Made by a program: the position numbers and the translations under genes
Shown: positions 8,206 to 19,377 of the stretch, piece after piece
How the letters are laid out: every line of letters starts with the position of its first letter
Position numbering within the stretch: position 1 is the stretch's first letter
NCBI RefSeq assembly: GCF_019402645.1
Contig: NZ_VKKS01000001.1
Coordinates: 2,788,811-2,852,810, forward strand
Direction of reading: 5' to 3'
DNA from: Morganella morganii
Lineage (GTDB): Bacteria; Pseudomonadota; Gammaproteobacteria; Enterobacterales; Enterobacteriaceae
DNA: 64,000 nt
The notes under the pieces: generated by a model
The model's input: only the letters and a program-made list of their open reading frames with translations
What the model was told of the DNA's origin: nothing
The model's database searches: none

Positions 8206-8865
8206 TTACTGACAGCCGCGCGATTTATCCAGTACGGATTTACCGGTCTGGATCAGCGCCTGATCAAACTGACCATCTTCCATGGACGGACGGATGGTGT
8301 AATACCCTTCCACTTCCAGATAGACAGGTTTACCGCCTTCAACGCCAAGCTTACCGTAGCCCTGCTCTAAGCCGATATTTCCCGGCACTGCGTAAACCAC
8401 GCCGGTCTGGCAATCTTTAAAGGTTGCCGCATCCGCCATATAACGGTATTCACCTTTCAGCTGTGCCGGTTTCACCATTTTCAGGGTGTAGTTCAGATTT
8501 GATTTAACCGGGTTGCCGTCAATATCCAGCATCACCAGCGATTTATCCTGCGGATCATAATAGGTGCGCTGCCCGGCAGTATCGGTCAGACGCAATTTTT
8601 CGCCATCTTTTGCCCAGGTTCCGGTTTCAAAGAAGGTCTGGTTGCCGTCACGGGTTTCCAGATAAGTACGCTGCATAACATAGGTGCCGTCACCTTCCAG
8701 TAAAACTGTCACATCCATGCCGGAGCAATCCGCACACGGAACCACACCGTTATAGGCACGATCAAGAACATGAACTTCCGGCGCAGGTGGTACAACCACC
8801 GTCGAACTACAGGCCGTGATGCTGAAAATGCCCGCCGCCAATAAGAGTTTTGTTAGATTTTTCAT
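8206..8865 (-). CDS. nlpE: Envelope-stress lipoprotein NlpE (copper homeostasis/adhesion sensor)
   Basis: A 219-residue outer-membrane lipoprotein, slightly shorter than the E. coli protein (236). It has a signal peptide with lipobox ITAC (Cys19), an NlpE N-terminal domain with the CXXC motif PCADC (C44, C47) followed by SGMDVTVLLEGDGTY, and a C-terminal domain with another cysteine pair. In E. coli it activates the Cpx two-component pathway on surface contact or lipoprotein-sorting failure. An AGGGGGA Shine-Dalgarno sits just before the ATG. It is transcribed toward the bidirectional terminator and is divergent from rof. Confidence 0.94.
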   Translation of the reverse strand: MKNLTKLLLAAGIFSITACSSTVVVPPAPEVHVLDRAYNGVVPCADCSGMDVTVLLEGDGTYVMQRTYLETRDGNQTFFETGTWAKDGEKLRLTDTAGQRTYYDPQDKSLVMLDIDGNPVKSNLNYTLKMVKPAQLKGEYRYMADAATFKDCQTGVVYAVPGNIGLEQGYGKLGVEGGKPVYLEVEGYYTIRPSMEDGQFDQALIQTGKSVLDKSRGCQ

Positions 8866-9132
8866 ATTTCCCCCTGAACATCTGATGAGGTAATGTTAGC
8901 AAAATGATTGTCAGTTTTTGTATATTCATGCGCTTTCAGACAATTACGCATTTTTATTTTTAAGTTGGCAATGATTTTACTCAAAACAGTGATAAACAAT
9001 ATGTTTTGCCGATAATAAAATGTAATCAGTAATAGCCAATATGATAACTATGATATAGTCTGCTGAGAGCGATGAGGCTATTTGAATAACCATCCGCGGA
9101 TGATACCGCAAGCGAAAGTATGGTGAGGGAAT

Positions 9133-9399
9133 ATGTCTGCAGAAAATGAATATCAACCAATCAATTGTGATGACTATGACAATCTCGAACTGGCCTGCCA
9201 GCATCATATGGTACTGGAAGTGACCTTACAGGGGGGCGATGTTCTGACAGGAAAGGCGACCGATTTGGTGCTCCGGAAGAAAGTGGAATACCTTGTTGTC
9301 ACGATTGACAACAAATTGCGGGAGCTTCGTCTGGACTCCATTGTCAGTTTCAGTCATCCCGAACTGGGAACAGTGGTTATTGATCACTCACCGTCCTGA
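9133..9399 (+). CDS. rof: Rho-binding antiterminator Rof
   Basis: An 88-residue protein (YaeO/Rof family) that binds the Rho primary RNA site and inhibits Rho-dependent termination. The N-terminal block PINCDDYDNLELACQHH is nearly identical to the E. coli sequence, and VEYLVV plus LRLDSIVSFSHPE follow. Shine-Dalgarno GAGGGA lies upstream of ATG 9133. It is monocistronic, divergent from nlpE across a 267-bp gap. Its 3' end overlaps the convergent tilS by 16 bp. Confidence 0.95.
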   Translation: MSAENEYQPINCDDYDNLELACQHHMVLEVTLQGGDVLTGKATDLVLRKKVEYLVVTIDNKLRELRLDSIVSFSHPELGTVVIDHSPS

Positions 9400-10757
9400 A
9401 TAACTGTACAACCCCGTCCGCGGGGTTGTTTTTCCTGTATAATCATCAGTTTTGCCTCATCCGCTTCACCCTCTTTCGTGACAAATACCCCGACCGCCGC
9501 AATCAGCGTATCGTTATACCAGAGCAGCGGCGTGCGTTCACGCAGCCAGGGGGCAATACCGGCTTCCTGCCATAACTTTTTAGCTGACCGCCCGCGATCC
9601 CGCCCGCAGATATGATAATGACCCTGCAAACCGAAACGGACAGTCACCTGTTCATCCGGCCGCGGCGGACGCACAACAGAAATCATACCCTGAGGGGTGC
9701 TATTTCCCGCCACCCGCAAAATTCCCGTATCATCAGGCAATTGCAGTGCAGAATGCAGATCCCACGACAGGCAATATGCTGATAATCCGCCGGTTTTTTC
9801 TGTCACATACAATTTGTTCTGATAACGGCGGACGGTGACCGGCTTCAGATAATAACCCGGTTCCGCATCCGGTTTTGCCAGTGCCACTTCCTGCCAGAGC
9901 AGAACCAGCTGTTGTTGTGACGGCATCTGCACACCACAGCGTTTCAGCCAGCGGCGCAGTATGCCATTGCGTTTAGCCGTCCCGGCACTGAGCAGCGGAA
10001 TAAAAGACAAACCATTATCAGCATCAGTTAACTGCGTGAGTTCCGGCAGCAGCAGTTCATCCAGCAACGCTTCCTGTTCACCGCAAAGCGCGGCACTTCG
10101 GGAAACGGACTGAGCAAAATGCGGCCAGCGGGCACTCAGTTGCGGTAATACGGTATGGCGCAGAAAATTGCGGTCATAGCGGGTATCCTGATTACTGTCA
10201 TCTTCCACCCAGGAAAGGTGATGATATTCCGCATACTGTTCCAACTGAGCACGACTGAAGGAGAGTAACGGACGGATCAGCTGATTGGTGCCGAATGCCA
10301 TCTGTTCCGGCATGGCGGACAGACCCGCAGGACCGCTGCCGCGTTTTAAAGCGAGAAAGAAAGTTTCACTCTGATCATCCAGATGCTGTGCGGTCACCAG
10401 CGCCTCATCCGGTGCGATGACTTCACGGAATGCCTGATAACGGGCGTCTCTGGCGGCGGCCTCAATCCCTTTTTTACGGGGATCCACCTGCACACGACAC
10501 ACCTGAAACGGAACAGACAATGAGCAGCAGAATGTCCGGCAGTGTTCTGCCCAGTCATCCGCCAGCGGGTTTAATCCGTGATGAATATAAACAGCCCGCA
10601 GCCGGAGCGCCGGGCGCTCTGCGGTTTGCCACTGCCGCAGAGCATGCAGCAGGACAACGGAATCAAGCCCGCCGCTCAGTCCCGCCAGTATTGCCTGCTG
10701 AGAGGCAAACACACGGCGGAACACGGCAGATAATGATTCACAAAATGCAGTATCCAC
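9384..10757 (-). CDS. tilS: tRNA(Ile)-lysidine synthase
   Basis: A 457-residue N-type ATP pyrophosphatase that converts C34 of the CAU-anticodon tRNA(Ile2) to lysidine, so that it reads AUA instead of AUG. The PP-loop SGGLDS is at residues 28-33. The N-terminal catalytic domain is followed by the TilS substrate-binding and C-terminal domains (CGRDRGRSAKKLWQEAGIAPWLRERTPLL region). The start is GTG at 10757, 9 bp after the accA stop. The last codons run through the rof terminator and overlap rof. Confidence 0.96.
   Translation of the reverse strand: MDTAFCESLSAVFRRVFASQQAILAGLSGGLDSVVLLHALRQWQTAERPALRLRAVYIHHGLNPLADDWAEHCRTFCCSLSVPFQVCRVQVDPRKKGIEAAARDARYQAFREVIAPDEALVTAQHLDDQSETFFLALKRGSGPAGLSAMPEQMAFGTNQLIRPLLSFSRAQLEQYAEYHHLSWVEDDSNQDTRYDRNFLRHTVLPQLSARWPHFAQSVSRSAALCGEQEALLDELLLPELTQLTDADNGLSFIPLLSAGTAKRNGILRRWLKRCGVQMPSQQQLVLLWQEVALAKPDAEPGYYLKPVTVRRYQNKLYVTEKTGGLSAYCLSWDLHSALQLPDDTGILRVAGNSTPQGMISVVRPPRPDEQVTVRFGLQGHYHICGRDRGRSAKKLWQEAGIAPWLRERTPLLWYNDTLIAAVGVFVTKEGEADEAKLMIIQEKQPRGRGCTVIQDGE
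9408..9433 (+). terminator. Rof terminator, lying inside the tilS 3' end
   Basis: Stem ACAACCCCG/CGGGGTTGT (9408-9416, 9421-9429) with loop TCCG and a T-tail serves rof. The same bases are codons near the C-terminus of tilS on the other strand. Confidence 0.88.
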
Positions 10758-10766
10758 AACCGGTTA

Positions 10767-11726
10767 TCAGCAGTAGCCGTAGCTCATCAGGCGCTCATAG
10801 CGGCGATTAGCCAGAGACTCGCTGTCCAGTTTATCCAGCTCTTCCAGATCAGACAGGATCTGCGCTTTCAGGGATGCGGCAACCGCTTCATAGTCACGGT
10901 GTGCGCCGCCCAACGGCTCAGGGATCACATTATCGATCAGTTTCAGTTCTTTCAGACGTGGTGCGGTGATCCCCATCGCTTCTGCGGCGATCGGCGCTTT
11001 ATCCGCACTTTTCCACAGAATAGAGGCACAGCCTTCCGGTGAAATCACAGAATACGTGCTGTATTGAAGCATATTCACTTTGTCGCCTACCGCAATTGCC
11101 AGTGCGCCGCCGGAACCACCTTCCCCGACCACAGTACAGACAGTCGGAACTTTCAGGCGGGACATCTCGCGCAGGTTACGGGCAATCGCCTCGGACTGGC
11201 CGCGCTCTTCTGCGCCCACACCCGGATACGCCCCCGGGGTGTCAATAAAGGTGATTACCGGCAGATTAAAACGCTCCGCCAGCTCCATCAGACGCAGGGC
11301 TTTGCGGTAACCTTCCGGTGCCGGCATGCCGAAGTTACGGCGGATTTTCTCTTTGGTTTCCCGGCCTTTCTGGTGGCCGATGATCATCACCGGACGACCG
11401 TCCAGACGGGCAATACCACCGACAATTGCTTTGTCATCCGCATAAGCACGGTCGCCTGCCAGTTCCTGAAAATCGGTAAAGATCAGTTTGACGTAATCCA
11501 GGGTATACGGACGACGCGGATGGCGTGCCAGCTGTGCTATCTGCCATGCGCCCAGGTCAGCGAAAATCTTACGTGTCAGTTCCAGACTCTTCGCCCGTAA
11601 GCGTTCAACTTCTTCGTCCAGGTTGATATCGAGTGATTCATCCTGGCGGCTGACCGCGGTCAGCGAATCAATTTTCGCCTCTAACTCGGCAATCGGCTGT
11701 TCAAAATCCAGAAAATTAAGACTCAT
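10767..11726 (-). CDS. accA: Acetyl-CoA carboxylase carboxyltransferase, alpha subunit
   Basis: A 319-residue subunit equal in length to E. coli AccA. With AccD it forms the carboxyltransferase that moves the carboxyl group from biotin-BCCP to acetyl-CoA, making malonyl-CoA, the first committed step of fatty-acid synthesis. Crotonase-fold features such as [37 protein letters not shown] and [13 protein letters not shown] are plain. It lies 12 bp downstream of dnaE and 9 bp upstream of tilS, so it belongs to the long leftward operon. Confidence 0.98.
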   Translation of the reverse strand: MSLNFLDFEQPIAELEAKIDSLTAVSRQDESLDINLDEEVERLRAKSLELTRKIFADLGAWQIAQLARHPRRPYTLDYVKLIFTDFQELAGDRAYADDKAIVGGIARLDGRPVMIIGHQKGRETKEKIRRNFGMPAPEGYRKALRLMELAERFNLPVITFIDTPGAYPGVGAEERGQSEAIARNLREMSRLKVPTVCTVVGEGGSGGALAIAVGDKVNMLQYSTYSVISPEGCASILWKSADKAPIAAEAMGITAPRLKELKLIDNVIPEPLGGAHRDYEAVAASLKAQILSDLEELDKLDSESLANRRYERLMSYGYC

Positions 11727-11738
11727 AATGTTCCTATT

Positions 11739-14700
11739 TTAGTCAAATTCTAATTCTACCTGCTCATTACCCAGCAGAGTCCGCAGATCCGTCAGAAGGG
11801 TATCGGTCGGAGTGACCCGCCAGGTGGCACCGAAACGCATCCGCGCTCTGGCATCGTCCTTCTGGTAATAAAGGTGAACCGGTATTGTCCCGGAGCGGTG
11901 CGGTTCAAGTGCACCGCGCAGCCGGTGCAGCAGTTGTTCGTCAATTTGCCTGTCCGTGAGCGATATAGCAAGCCCGCGCGCATATTTTTCGCGTGCTTCG
12001 CTGATATCCAGCAGTTCCCTGACCACCATTTTAAGCCCGCCGCTGAAATCATCAAAGCTGACCTGCCCGGAGGCAATCAGAATGCGATCCTGTTCGAGCA
12101 GATGCTGGTAACGTTCCAGTGCATCGGAAAATAGCATAATTTCCAGCCGACCGGAACGATCATCAAGGGTACAGACACCAATCCGGTTTCCCCGTTTGGT
12201 GGTGATCACCTTGGAAGCCAGCACCAGACCGACCACAGTAGTCATCTGACCACGCGGTGTCGGGTTAACATCTTTCAGACGTAAACCATGAGTATAGCGC
12301 TCAATCTCTTTCAGATAACGGTTTATCGGATGTCCGGTAAGATACAGTCCGAGTGTTTCCCGTTCCCCTTCGAGGATAATTTCTTCCTGCCATTTCGGAA
12401 TATTGGCATAAGAGCGCTCCACCTGTTCCGGTGCCTCTGCCAGGACCCCGAACATATCCGCCTGACCGGTGGCTTCCGCTTTGGCGTGCTGATCCGCTGC
12501 TTTCAGCGCATCTTCCAGTGAGGACATCAGCGCGGCACGGTGCGGTCCCAGCCGGTCAAACGCGCCGGACATAATGAGTTTTTCCATCACGCGGCGGTTC
12601 AGTTTTTTGGTATCCGTGCGGGCACACAAGTCAAAAATATCCTTGAAATACCCATCTTTACGGGCTTCCAGAATCGCTTCGATTGGCCCTTCACCGACAC
12701 CTTTAATCGCACCGATACCATAGACTATCTCACCTTCATCATTGACATGGAAGTGATACAGTCCGCTGTTGATATCCGGCGGCAATACTTTCAGCCCCAT
12801 CCGCCAGCATTCATCCACCAGCCCGACGACTTTTTCCGTGTTATCCATATCCGCCGTCATAACGGCAGCCATAAATTCAGCCGGATAGTGCGCTTTGAGC
12901 CACAGAGTCTGATAGGAAACCAGCGCATACGCAGCGGAGTGAGATTTGTTAAACCCGTAACCGGCGAATTTTTCCACCAGGTCAAAGATTTTCATGGACA
13001 GCCCGGCATCTATGCCGTTTTTCACCGCGCCCTCTTCAAATACCGAGCGCTGTTTTGCCATCTCTTCCGGCTTTTTCTTACCCATCGCACGGCGCAGCAT
13101 ATCTGCACCACCCAGGGTGTAGCCCGCAAGCACCTGGGCAATCTGCATCACCTGTTCCTGATAGAGAATGATGCCGTAAGTCGGTTCCAGTACCGGTTGC
13201 AGGGACTCATGCTGCCATTCCACATCCGGATAAGAGATAGCCTCACGTCCGTGTTTACGGTCGATAAAGTTATCCACCATACCCGATTGCAGCGGACCGG
13301 GACGGAACAGCGCCACCAGGGCTATCATATCTTCAAAACTGTCAGGACGCAGACGCTTGATCAAGTCCTTCATACCGCGGGATTCAAGCTGGAAAACCGC
13401 AGTGGTTTCCGAGCGTTGCAGCATATCAAAGCTTTTCTGATCATCGAGCGGGATCGCCGCGATATCCACCGGCGGCCTGCCTTTTTTCACGTTGCGCGGG
13501 TTAATCATCCCCAGCGCCCAGTCAATAATCGTCAGTGTCCGCAGACCGAGGAAGTCGAACTTCACCAGACCGGCATATTCCACGTCGTTTTTATCAAACT
13601 GCGTGACCGGGTTATTCCCTTCCGGGTCGCAGTAAAGCGGGGCGAAATCGGTAATTTTTGTCGGCGCGATCACCACACCACCGGCGTGTTTACCGGCGTT
13701 ACGTGTTACCCCCTCCAGGATCCGCGCCATGTCGATCAGCGCCCTGACTTCTTCATCGGCTTCATACACTTCACCGAGCTGCGGTTCTGCCGCGAACGCT
13801 TTTTCCAGCGTCATACCGGGATCCGGAGGTACCAGTTTGGAGATTCTGTCGACAAACCCGTAAGGGTGTCCCAGCACACGGCCGACATCACGGATCACCG
13901 CTTTTGCCGCCATGGTACCAAAGGTAATAATCTGGGAAACTGCATCACGACCGTACATTTCTGCCACGTGATCAATCACGCGGTCGCGTTTTTCCATGCA
14001 GAAATCGACGTCGAAGTCAGGCATGGAGACACGTTCCGGGTTCAGGAACCGTTCAAACAGGAGATCAAACTCCAGCGGATCCAGATCAGTGATTTTCAGG
14101 GAGTACGCCACCAGCGAACCGGCACCGGAGCCTCGTCCCGGCCCCACCGGCACATTATTATCCTTCGACCACTGGATAAACTCCATCACGATCAGGAAGT
14201 AGCCGGGGAAACCCATCTGGTTAATCACTTTCAGTTCAATATCCAGACGCTCATCATACTCCGGGCGTCGCTGTGCGCGCACTTCCGGATCAGGGAACAG
14301 GAACGCCAGGCGCTCTTCCAGACCCTCTTTCGAGCGTTTGACCAGATAATCTTCCGTGCTCATGTCCCCGGTCGGGAATTGCGGCAGGAAATACTCGCCC
14401 AGACGGATAGTGACGTTACAACGCTTAGCAATTTCAACGCTGTTTTGCAGTGCTTCCGGGATGTCAGCGAACAGCTCACACATCTCGTCCTCACTGCGCA
14501 GATATTGCTGAGGGCTGTAGCGTTTCGGACGCTTCGGGTCCGCTAACGTATAGCCGTCATGAATGGCAACGCGGATTTCATGCGCATCAAAATCCCCGCT
14601 GCTGATAAAGCGGACATCATTGGTGGCCACCACCGGCAGAGATTTCTCTGTCGCCAGCTGCACAGCAGCATGCAGATAACTTTCCTCATCCTGGCGACCG

Positions 14701-15218
14701 GTACGGATAAGCTCAAGATAAAAGCTGTCCGGAAAGTGGGTCTGCCAGAATTCCAGCGCCTGATCCACCAGCGCACTGTTACCGCGCAGCAGAAACTTAC
14801 CCACATCCCCCAGACGCCCGCCGGAGAGAATAATCAGCCCTTCTTTGTGATTAACCAGCCATTCGCGCTGAATGGCCGGCCCCTGTGCGCCGTAGCCTTT
14901 CTGGTAGGCTTCGGAGATAAGCAGGGTCAGGTTCTGATAACCGGTGTTATTGCGCGCCAGAATCGTGAGTGAGGCCAGTTCGTCACCCAGAAGTTCGCTT
15001 TCCATCAGGAAATCCGCGCCGACAATCGGTTTCACCCCGGCGCTGTGCGCACTGCCGTAAAATTTCACCAACCCGCACAGGTTGGAAAAGTCCGTAATCG
15101 CCATCGCCGGCATATTCATCGACGCCGCTTTTTTGACCAGCGGCCCGGTTTTAGCCAGCCCGTCGATCATGGAATAGTCGCTGTGAATATTAAGATGAAT
15201 AAAACGCGGTTCCGCCAT
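11739..15218 (-). CDS. dnaE: DNA polymerase III alpha subunit
   Basis: A 1159-residue catalytic subunit of the replicative polymerase (E. coli 1160). The start ATG 15218 gives MAEPRFIHL, matching the family; an in-frame extension to 15269 is ignored. Order: N-terminal PHP domain (HSDYSMIDG onward), palm with the catalytic aspartates in [19 protein letters not shown] (about residues 400), thumb, fingers, a helix-hairpin-helix region, a beta-clamp-binding segment and an OB-fold near 985-1070. It sits 10 bp downstream of rnhB in a cluster otherwise devoted to envelope lipids. Confidence 0.98.
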   Translation of the reverse strand: MAEPRFIHLNIHSDYSMIDGLAKTGPLVKKAASMNMPAMAITDFSNLCGLVKFYGSAHSAGVKPIVGADFLMESELLGDELASLTILARNNTGYQNLTLLISEAYQKGYGAQGPAIQREWLVNHKEGLIILSGGRLGDVGKFLLRGNSALVDQALEFWQTHFPDSFYLELIRTGRQDEESYLHAAVQLATEKSLPVVATNDVRFISSGDFDAHEIRVAIHDGYTLADPKRPKRYSPQQYLRSEDEMCELFADIPEALQNSVEIAKRCNVTIRLGEYFLPQFPTGDMSTEDYLVKRSKEGLEERLAFLFPDPEVRAQRRPEYDERLDIELKVINQMGFPGYFLIVMEFIQWSKDNNVPVGPGRGSGAGSLVAYSLKITDLDPLEFDLLFERFLNPERVSMPDFDVDFCMEKRDRVIDHVAEMYGRDAVSQIITFGTMAAKAVIRDVGRVLGHPYGFVDRISKLVPPDPGMTLEKAFAAEPQLGEVYEADEEVRALIDMARILEGVTRNAGKHAGGVVIAPTKITDFAPLYCDPEGNNPVTQFDKNDVEYAGLVKFDFLGLRTLTIIDWALGMINPRNVKKGRPPVDIAAIPLDDQKSFDMLQRSETTAVFQLESRGMKDLIKRLRPDSFEDMIALVALFRPGPLQSGMVDNFIDRKHGREAISYPDVEWQHESLQPVLEPTYGIILYQEQVMQIAQVLAGYTLGGADMLRRAMGKKKPEEMAKQRSVFEEGAVKNGIDAGLSMKIFDLVEKFAGYGFNKSHSAAYALVSYQTLWLKAHYPAEFMAAVMTADMDNTEKVVGLVDECWRMGLKVLPPDINSGLYHFHVNDEGEIVYGIGAIKGVGEGPIEAILEARKDGYFKDIFDLCARTDTKKLNRRVMEKLIMSGAFDRLGPHRAALMSSLEDALKAADQHAKAEATGQADMFGVLAEAPEQVERSYANIPKWQEEIILEGERETLGLYLTGHPINRYLKEIERYTHGLRLKDVNPTPRGQMTTVVGLVLASKVITTKRGNRIGVCTLDDRSGRLEIMLFSDALERYQHLLEQDRILIASGQVSFDDFSGGLKMVVRELLDISEAREKYARGLAISLTDRQIDEQLLHRLRGALEPHRSGTIPVHLYYQKDDARARMRFGATWRVTPTDTLLTDLRTLLGNEQVELEFD

Positions 15219-15228
15219 TACGCTATCC

Positions 15229-15825
15229 TCACTTACTGATACCGGCCAGCGCGCGGCGGACCGGGCCAAAACTGGTACGGTGATGCTCTGTCACACCATA
15301 CTGCACCAGCATGTTAAGATGCTGCGCTGTCGGGTAACCTTTGTGTTTTGCAAACCCGTACTGCGGGAATTGTTTATCCAGCGCCGCCATTTCGCGATCC
15401 CGCGTGACTTTTGCCAGTATCGATGCCGCACTGATTTCCGGTACCAGCCCGTCACCTTTGATCACCGCCTGAGCAGGGACGCCAAAATCCGGCGCTTTAT
15501 TACCGTCCACCAGCACAAAATCCGGACGCACCGGTAACCCGGCAACCGCCCGCTGCATGGCCAGGAATGTGGCCTGCAAAATGTTGATCCGGTCAATTTC
15601 AGCCGCTTCCGCACGGCCGATACTCCAGTACAGCGCCTTTTCCTGAATTTCAGCAAACAGGCGCTCACGTTTTTTTTCCGTGAGCTTTTTGGAGTCCGCC
15701 AGACCTTCGACCGGGTTTTGCGGATCAAGAATAACGGCGGCGGTTACTACCGCGCCGACCAGAGGCCCGCGGCCGACTTCATCGACACCGGCAATCAGTG
15801 CCGCGTCCGGATAAACAAAATCCAT
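15229..15825 (-). CDS. rnhB: Ribonuclease HII
   Basis: A 198-residue endonuclease that nicks RNA-DNA hybrids, including single ribonucleotides embedded in DNA. The family signature [10 protein letters not shown] at residues 13-22 supplies the metal ligands D15 and E16, with a further Asp in VLVDGNK and another in KVTRDREM. The start ATG shares one base with the lpxB stop (TAATG), a sign of translational coupling. Confidence 0.97.
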   Translation of the reverse strand: MDFVYPDAALIAGVDEVGRGPLVGAVVTAAVILDPQNPVEGLADSKKLTEKKRERLFAEIQEKALYWSIGRAEAAEIDRINILQATFLAMQRAVAGLPVRPDFVLVDGNKAPDFGVPAQAVIKGDGLVPEISAASILAKVTRDREMAALDKQFPQYGFAKHKGYPTAQHLNMLVQYGVTEHHRTSFGPVRRALAGISK

Positions 15826-16979
15826 TAATTACTCGCTATATCTGATACGGCTTGTGCGGCCTGATTATCCGCATCAAGACGGATTTTCTGATGTAATGCC
15901 AGGAAGGTTTCTCTGAGTTTATCCACGGCTTCGCCACCCTGCAACAGCGGCAACAGTGCATTCGCCAGCAGATCACTGCGGCACTCATCCTGTAAAAGTT
16001 CCGGCACAATTTCGCGTCCGGCCAGCAGGTTCGGCAATGATACATACGGCGTTTTGACCAGCCGTTTTGCCAGCCAGAACGTGAACGGCTTCATGCGGTA
16101 ACCCACCACCATCGGGCATTTCGCCAGCATGCACTCCAGTGCTGCCGTGCCTGATGCCAGCAGTGCGGCATCCGAGGCAATCATCGCGTCACGGGCGCGG
16201 CCGTCAAGCAGATGCACATCCAGTTCCGGTGCAACGTCCCGTTTGATAGCTTCAAACTCAGCGCGGCGTTTCGCATTCACCAGCGGCACCACAATCTGTA
16301 AATCCGGTAGTGTTTCCCGCAACAGTTGTGCGGTTTTCAGGAAATCGCCACTGAGCATAGAGACTTCCGCGTGACGGCTGCCCGGCAGTATTGCCAGACA
16401 CGGTGCGGACAGATCCAGCCCCAGAGCTTCACGGGCAGCGATTTTATCCGGCTGTAACGGCAGTGCATCCGCCATGGTATGGCCGATAAAGCGGCACGGC
16501 ACATTGTATTTGTCGTAGAACGCTTTCTCGAACGGCAGAAAAGCCAGCACCAGGTCGGTCGCTTTAGCTATTTTAAAGACCCGGTTCTGCCGCCACGCCC
16601 AGACTGACGGGCTGACATAGTGGATCGTTTTGATCCCGGAGGATTTTAACCGTCCTTCCAGGGTAATATTAAAATCCGGCGCATCAATGCCGACGAACAC
16701 ATCCGGTTTAAGTTCACGGAAGCGCCGGGTGAGATCACGGCGGATGGAGAGCAGACGCGGCAAACGCCCCAGCACTTCCACAATGCCCATCACTGCCAGT
16801 TCTTCCATTTCATACCAGGTTTCACAGCCTTCCGCCTGCATCAGCGGACCGGCAACCCCGATGAAACGAACATCCGGATATTTTTCTTTCAGTGCGCGCA
16901 TTAATCCTGCGCCGAGAATATCGCCGGAGGTTTCTCCGGCGACAATACCTATCGTGAGCGGACGAGGTGATACCGACAT
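15825..16979 (-). CDS. lpxB: Lipid-A-disaccharide synthase
   Basis: A 384-residue GT-B glycosyltransferase (family GT19) that joins UDP-2,3-diacylglucosamine to lipid X, forming the tetraacyl disaccharide of lipid A at the inner face of the inner membrane. Typical segments are [14 protein letters not shown] near the N-terminus, [13 protein letters not shown], and LPGSRHAEV. The gene lies 14 bp after lpxA and overlaps rnhB by one base. Confidence 0.98.
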   Translation of the reverse strand: MSVSPRPLTIGIVAGETSGDILGAGLMRALKEKYPDVRFIGVAGPLMQAEGCETWYEMEELAVMGIVEVLGRLPRLLSIRRDLTRRFRELKPDVFVGIDAPDFNITLEGRLKSSGIKTIHYVSPSVWAWRQNRVFKIAKATDLVLAFLPFEKAFYDKYNVPCRFIGHTMADALPLQPDKIAAREALGLDLSAPCLAILPGSRHAEVSMLSGDFLKTAQLLRETLPDLQIVVPLVNAKRRAEFEAIKRDVAPELDVHLLDGRARDAMIASDAALLASGTAALECMLAKCPMVVGYRMKPFTFWLAKRLVKTPYVSLPNLLAGREIVPELLQDECRSDLLANALLPLLQGGEAVDKLRETFLALHQKIRLDADNQAAQAVSDIASN

Positions 16980-16993
16980 GGCAGCCCCCGCAA

Positions 16994-17785
16994 TTACGGA
17001 CGGATAATCCCGCGTTCAGCGGTATCCAGGAAGTCAGCGAAGGTTTTTACATGGACATTTTCTTTCGCCAGCTCAGCTAACTGCTCTTTGGCTTCCGCCA
17101 GCGTCAGATTACTGCGGTACAGGACTTTATACGCATTCTGTAGCGCACTGATATCATCTTTATCAAAACCACGGCGTTTGAGGCCGATAGCATTGAGACC
17201 GAAGGCAGTCACATGGTTACCCTGCGCGATTAAGAACGGCGGGATATCCTGTGCCACACCGGAACAGCCGCCGACCATCACATGCGCACCGATACGGCAG
17301 AACTGATGAACAGCCGATAAGCCCCCCAGAATGACATAATCATCCAGAGTGACATGACCCGCCAGGGTTCCGTTGTTGGCGATGATACAGTGGTTGCCAA
17401 TCACACAATCGTGAGCAACATGCGCATTGATCATCAGCAGGTTGTCATTACCGATACGGGTAACGCCGGTGTCCTGCGCGGTGCCGCGATGAATAGTCAC
17501 ACTTTCGCGGATACGGTTACGATCACCGATTTCAACGCGGGTCGGTTCACCTTTGTATTTCAGATCCTGGTTTATCTCACCAATGGAGGCAAACTGGAAA
17601 ATCTGGTTATCACGACCAATTTTGGTATGACCATTAATCACAACATGGGACTTAATTTCAGTCCCTTCACCGATCTCAACATCCGCACCAATACAGCAGA
17701 AAGGACCGATGGTGACATCAGCACCAATAACGGCACCGTCTTCGATAATGGAAGACGGGTGGATCCGGGCGGTTTTATCGATCAT
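16994..17785 (-). CDS. lpxA: UDP-N-acetylglucosamine acyltransferase
   Basis: A 263-residue enzyme that transfers 3-hydroxyacyl chains from acyl carrier protein to UDP-GlcNAc, the first step of lipid A synthesis. The hexapeptide repeats of a left-handed beta-helix run through the N-terminal two thirds ([20 protein letters not shown] and onward). The catalytic histidine sits in NAHVAHDC, and a helical C-terminal domain follows. The start is only 3 bp after the fabZ stop. Confidence 0.98.
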   Translation of the reverse strand: MIDKTARIHPSSIIEDGAVIGADVTIGPFCCIGADVEIGEGTEIKSHVVINGHTKIGRDNQIFQFASIGEINQDLKYKGEPTRVEIGDRNRIRESVTIHRGTAQDTGVTRIGNDNLLMINAHVAHDCVIGNHCIIANNGTLAGHVTLDDYVILGGLSAVHQFCRIGAHVMVGGCSGVAQDIPPFLIAQGNHVTAFGLNAIGLKRRGFDKDDISALQNAYKVLYRSNLTLAEAKEQLAELAKENVHVKTFADFLDTAERGIIRP

Positions 17786-17788
17786 TTA

Positions 17789-18241
17789 TTACCCCTCACG
17801 GCGGCGTGCGCACATCATGGTCGCTTCGCAGGCAACTTCTCCGTCAACTTTCGCGACACCCGTGAAACGGGCAACACCGCGGCGTTCTTTCAGGAAAGTC
17901 ACTTCAAGGATCATCTGATCCCCCGGCAGCACCGGGCGTTTGAAGCGGCAATCATCGATTGCGGCAAAATAATACAGCTCGCCGGGTTCTAATTTACCGA
18001 GGCTTTTGAATGCCAGAATACCGGTGGCCTGTGCCATGGCTTCCAGAATCAGAACACCCGGAAAAATCGGCTTGCCCGGGAAGTGCCCCTGGAAAAACGG
18101 CTCATTAAACGATACGTTTTTAACCGCACGTAAAAAATGACCTTCTTCAAAATCCAGCACGCGATCCACTAATAAAAACGGATAACGATGCGGAAGGAGC
18201 TCTAAAATTTCATCAATATTGAGAGTATGGTTGTCACTCAT
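17789..18241 (-). CDS. fabZ: 3-hydroxyacyl-ACP dehydratase FabZ
   Basis: A 150-residue hot-dog-fold dehydratase of fatty-acid elongation. Catalytic His53 is in [13 protein letters not shown] and Glu67 in LILEAMAQ, one residue shifted from the E. coli numbering. It competes with LpxA and LpxD for hydroxyacyl-ACP, and its place between lpxD and lpxA in one transcript is conserved. Confidence 0.98.
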   Translation of the reverse strand: MSDNHTLNIDEILELLPHRYPFLLVDRVLDFEEGHFLRAVKNVSFNEPFFQGHFPGKPIFPGVLILEAMAQATGILAFKSLGKLEPGELYYFAAIDDCRFKRPVLPGDQMILEVTFLKERRGVARFTGVAKVDGEVACEATMMCARRREG

Positions 18242-18286
18242 CAGAATACTCTTCCTGTCTCTTTGTCATATGTCTTATTAATAACA

Positions 18287-18321
18287 CGGCCTGCTATACC
18301 CGTCACGCGGTTAGCAGGCCG
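18287..18321 (-). repeat. Inverted repeat in the lpxD-fabZ gap
   Basis: Perfect 10-bp arms CGGCCTGCTA (18287-18296) and TAGCAGGCCG (18312-18321) flank a 15-nt loop. No T-run follows on either strand, so it is a mRNA hairpin, perhaps a processing or stability element, not a terminator. Confidence 0.6.
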
Positions 18322-18345
18322 CAAAAAATACCGCAAAATGCGCTG

Positions 18346-19374
18346 TTATTTATCGTCGTTATCCAGCTGCCGTTCGACCGCCTTGAGGCGTTTATTCATT
18401 TCACTGATGTTCATCACCAGCGCGGCAGTTTTACGCCATGTTTTGTTTGGCTGTAACGGGATACCGGAGGAGTATACACCCGGTTCGGTGATAGGCCGCA
18501 TTACCATGCCCATACCTGTCACGACGACGCGATCGCAGATTTCCATATGACCATTAATGACGCTTGCTCCGCCAATCATACAGTTGCGGCCGATTTTCAG
18601 GCTCCCTGCCATAATCACACCACCGGCTACCGCCGTGTTGTCGCCGATTATGACGTTATGGGCAATCTGACACTGGTTATCAATAATAACACCATTACCG
18701 ATTACCGTATTTTCTAATGCGCCACGGTCGATAGTGGTACAGGAGCCGATTTCAACCCGGTCACCGATAATGACGGAACCCAGCTGAGGGATTTTAACCC
18801 ACTGACCGCGATCGTTGGCATAACCGAATCCGTCCGCACCGATAACGGTGTTGGAATGAACCAGGCAGCCTTCGCCAATCACAATCCCGTGGTACACGGT
18901 GACATTCGCCCAGATACGGGTTTTGGCACCGATCTTGGTATTCTTGCCGACAAACGATCCTGCACCGATGATAACATCATCGCCCAGGATAACGCCGGAC
19001 TCAATCACAGCATTCGCACCGACCGACACATTCGCACCGAGTGAGACCGACGGGTCAATCACCGCAGACGGATGGATATTATCAGCCGGAGCCGGCGTGG
19101 TATCCATAATCTGCGCCATATGTGCATACGTCAGGTATGGATCTTTCACCACAAGAGCGGCAACCTGACAAAACGGTAAATCGTCTTCACGCAATACCAC
19201 AGCACCCGCCTGACAACCTGCCAGTTTTTCCCGGTAACGGGCATCAGACAGAAAGGTAATTTGCCCGCTGTTTGCTGAATGCATAGGCGCGATACCGGTG
19301 ATGACGATATCGCCATCACCGTGTAACGTTGCATTCAACTGCTGAGCGAGGTCAGCTAATCGAATGGAAGACAT
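18346..19374 (-). CDS. lpxD: UDP-3-O-(3-hydroxyacyl)glucosamine N-acyltransferase
   Basis: A 342-residue enzyme catalysing the third step of lipid A synthesis, the N-acylation of UDP-3-O-acyl-glucosamine. A uridine-binding N-terminal domain (about 1-100) precedes many hexapeptide repeats ([19 protein letters not shown] onward). The catalytic histidine is in [12 protein letters not shown], and a C-terminal helical tail ([17 protein letters not shown]) closes the trimer. The gene starts 3 bp after the skp stop. Confidence 0.98.
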   Translation of the reverse strand: MSSIRLADLAQQLNATLHGDGDIVITGIAPMHSANSGQITFLSDARYREKLAGCQAGAVVLREDDLPFCQVAALVVKDPYLTYAHMAQIMDTTPAPADNIHPSAVIDPSVSLGANVSVGANAVIESGVILGDDVIIGAGSFVGKNTKIGAKTRIWANVTVYHGIVIGEGCLVHSNTVIGADGFGYANDRGQWVKIPQLGSVIIGDRVEIGSCTTIDRGALENTVIGNGVIIDNQCQIAHNVIIGDNTAVAGGVIMAGSLKIGRNCMIGGASVINGHMEICDRVVVTGMGMVMRPITEPGVYSSGIPLQPNKTWRKTAALVMNISEMNKRLKAVERQLDNDDK

Positions 19375-19377
19375 TAA

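Noticed and set aside
12540-14546. A 668-codon open frame on the plus strand opposite dnaE
   Set aside because: It is a shadow of the dnaE frame. It has skewed composition (His, Phe, Arg rich) and no recognisable domain, while dnaE is unmistakable on the other strand.
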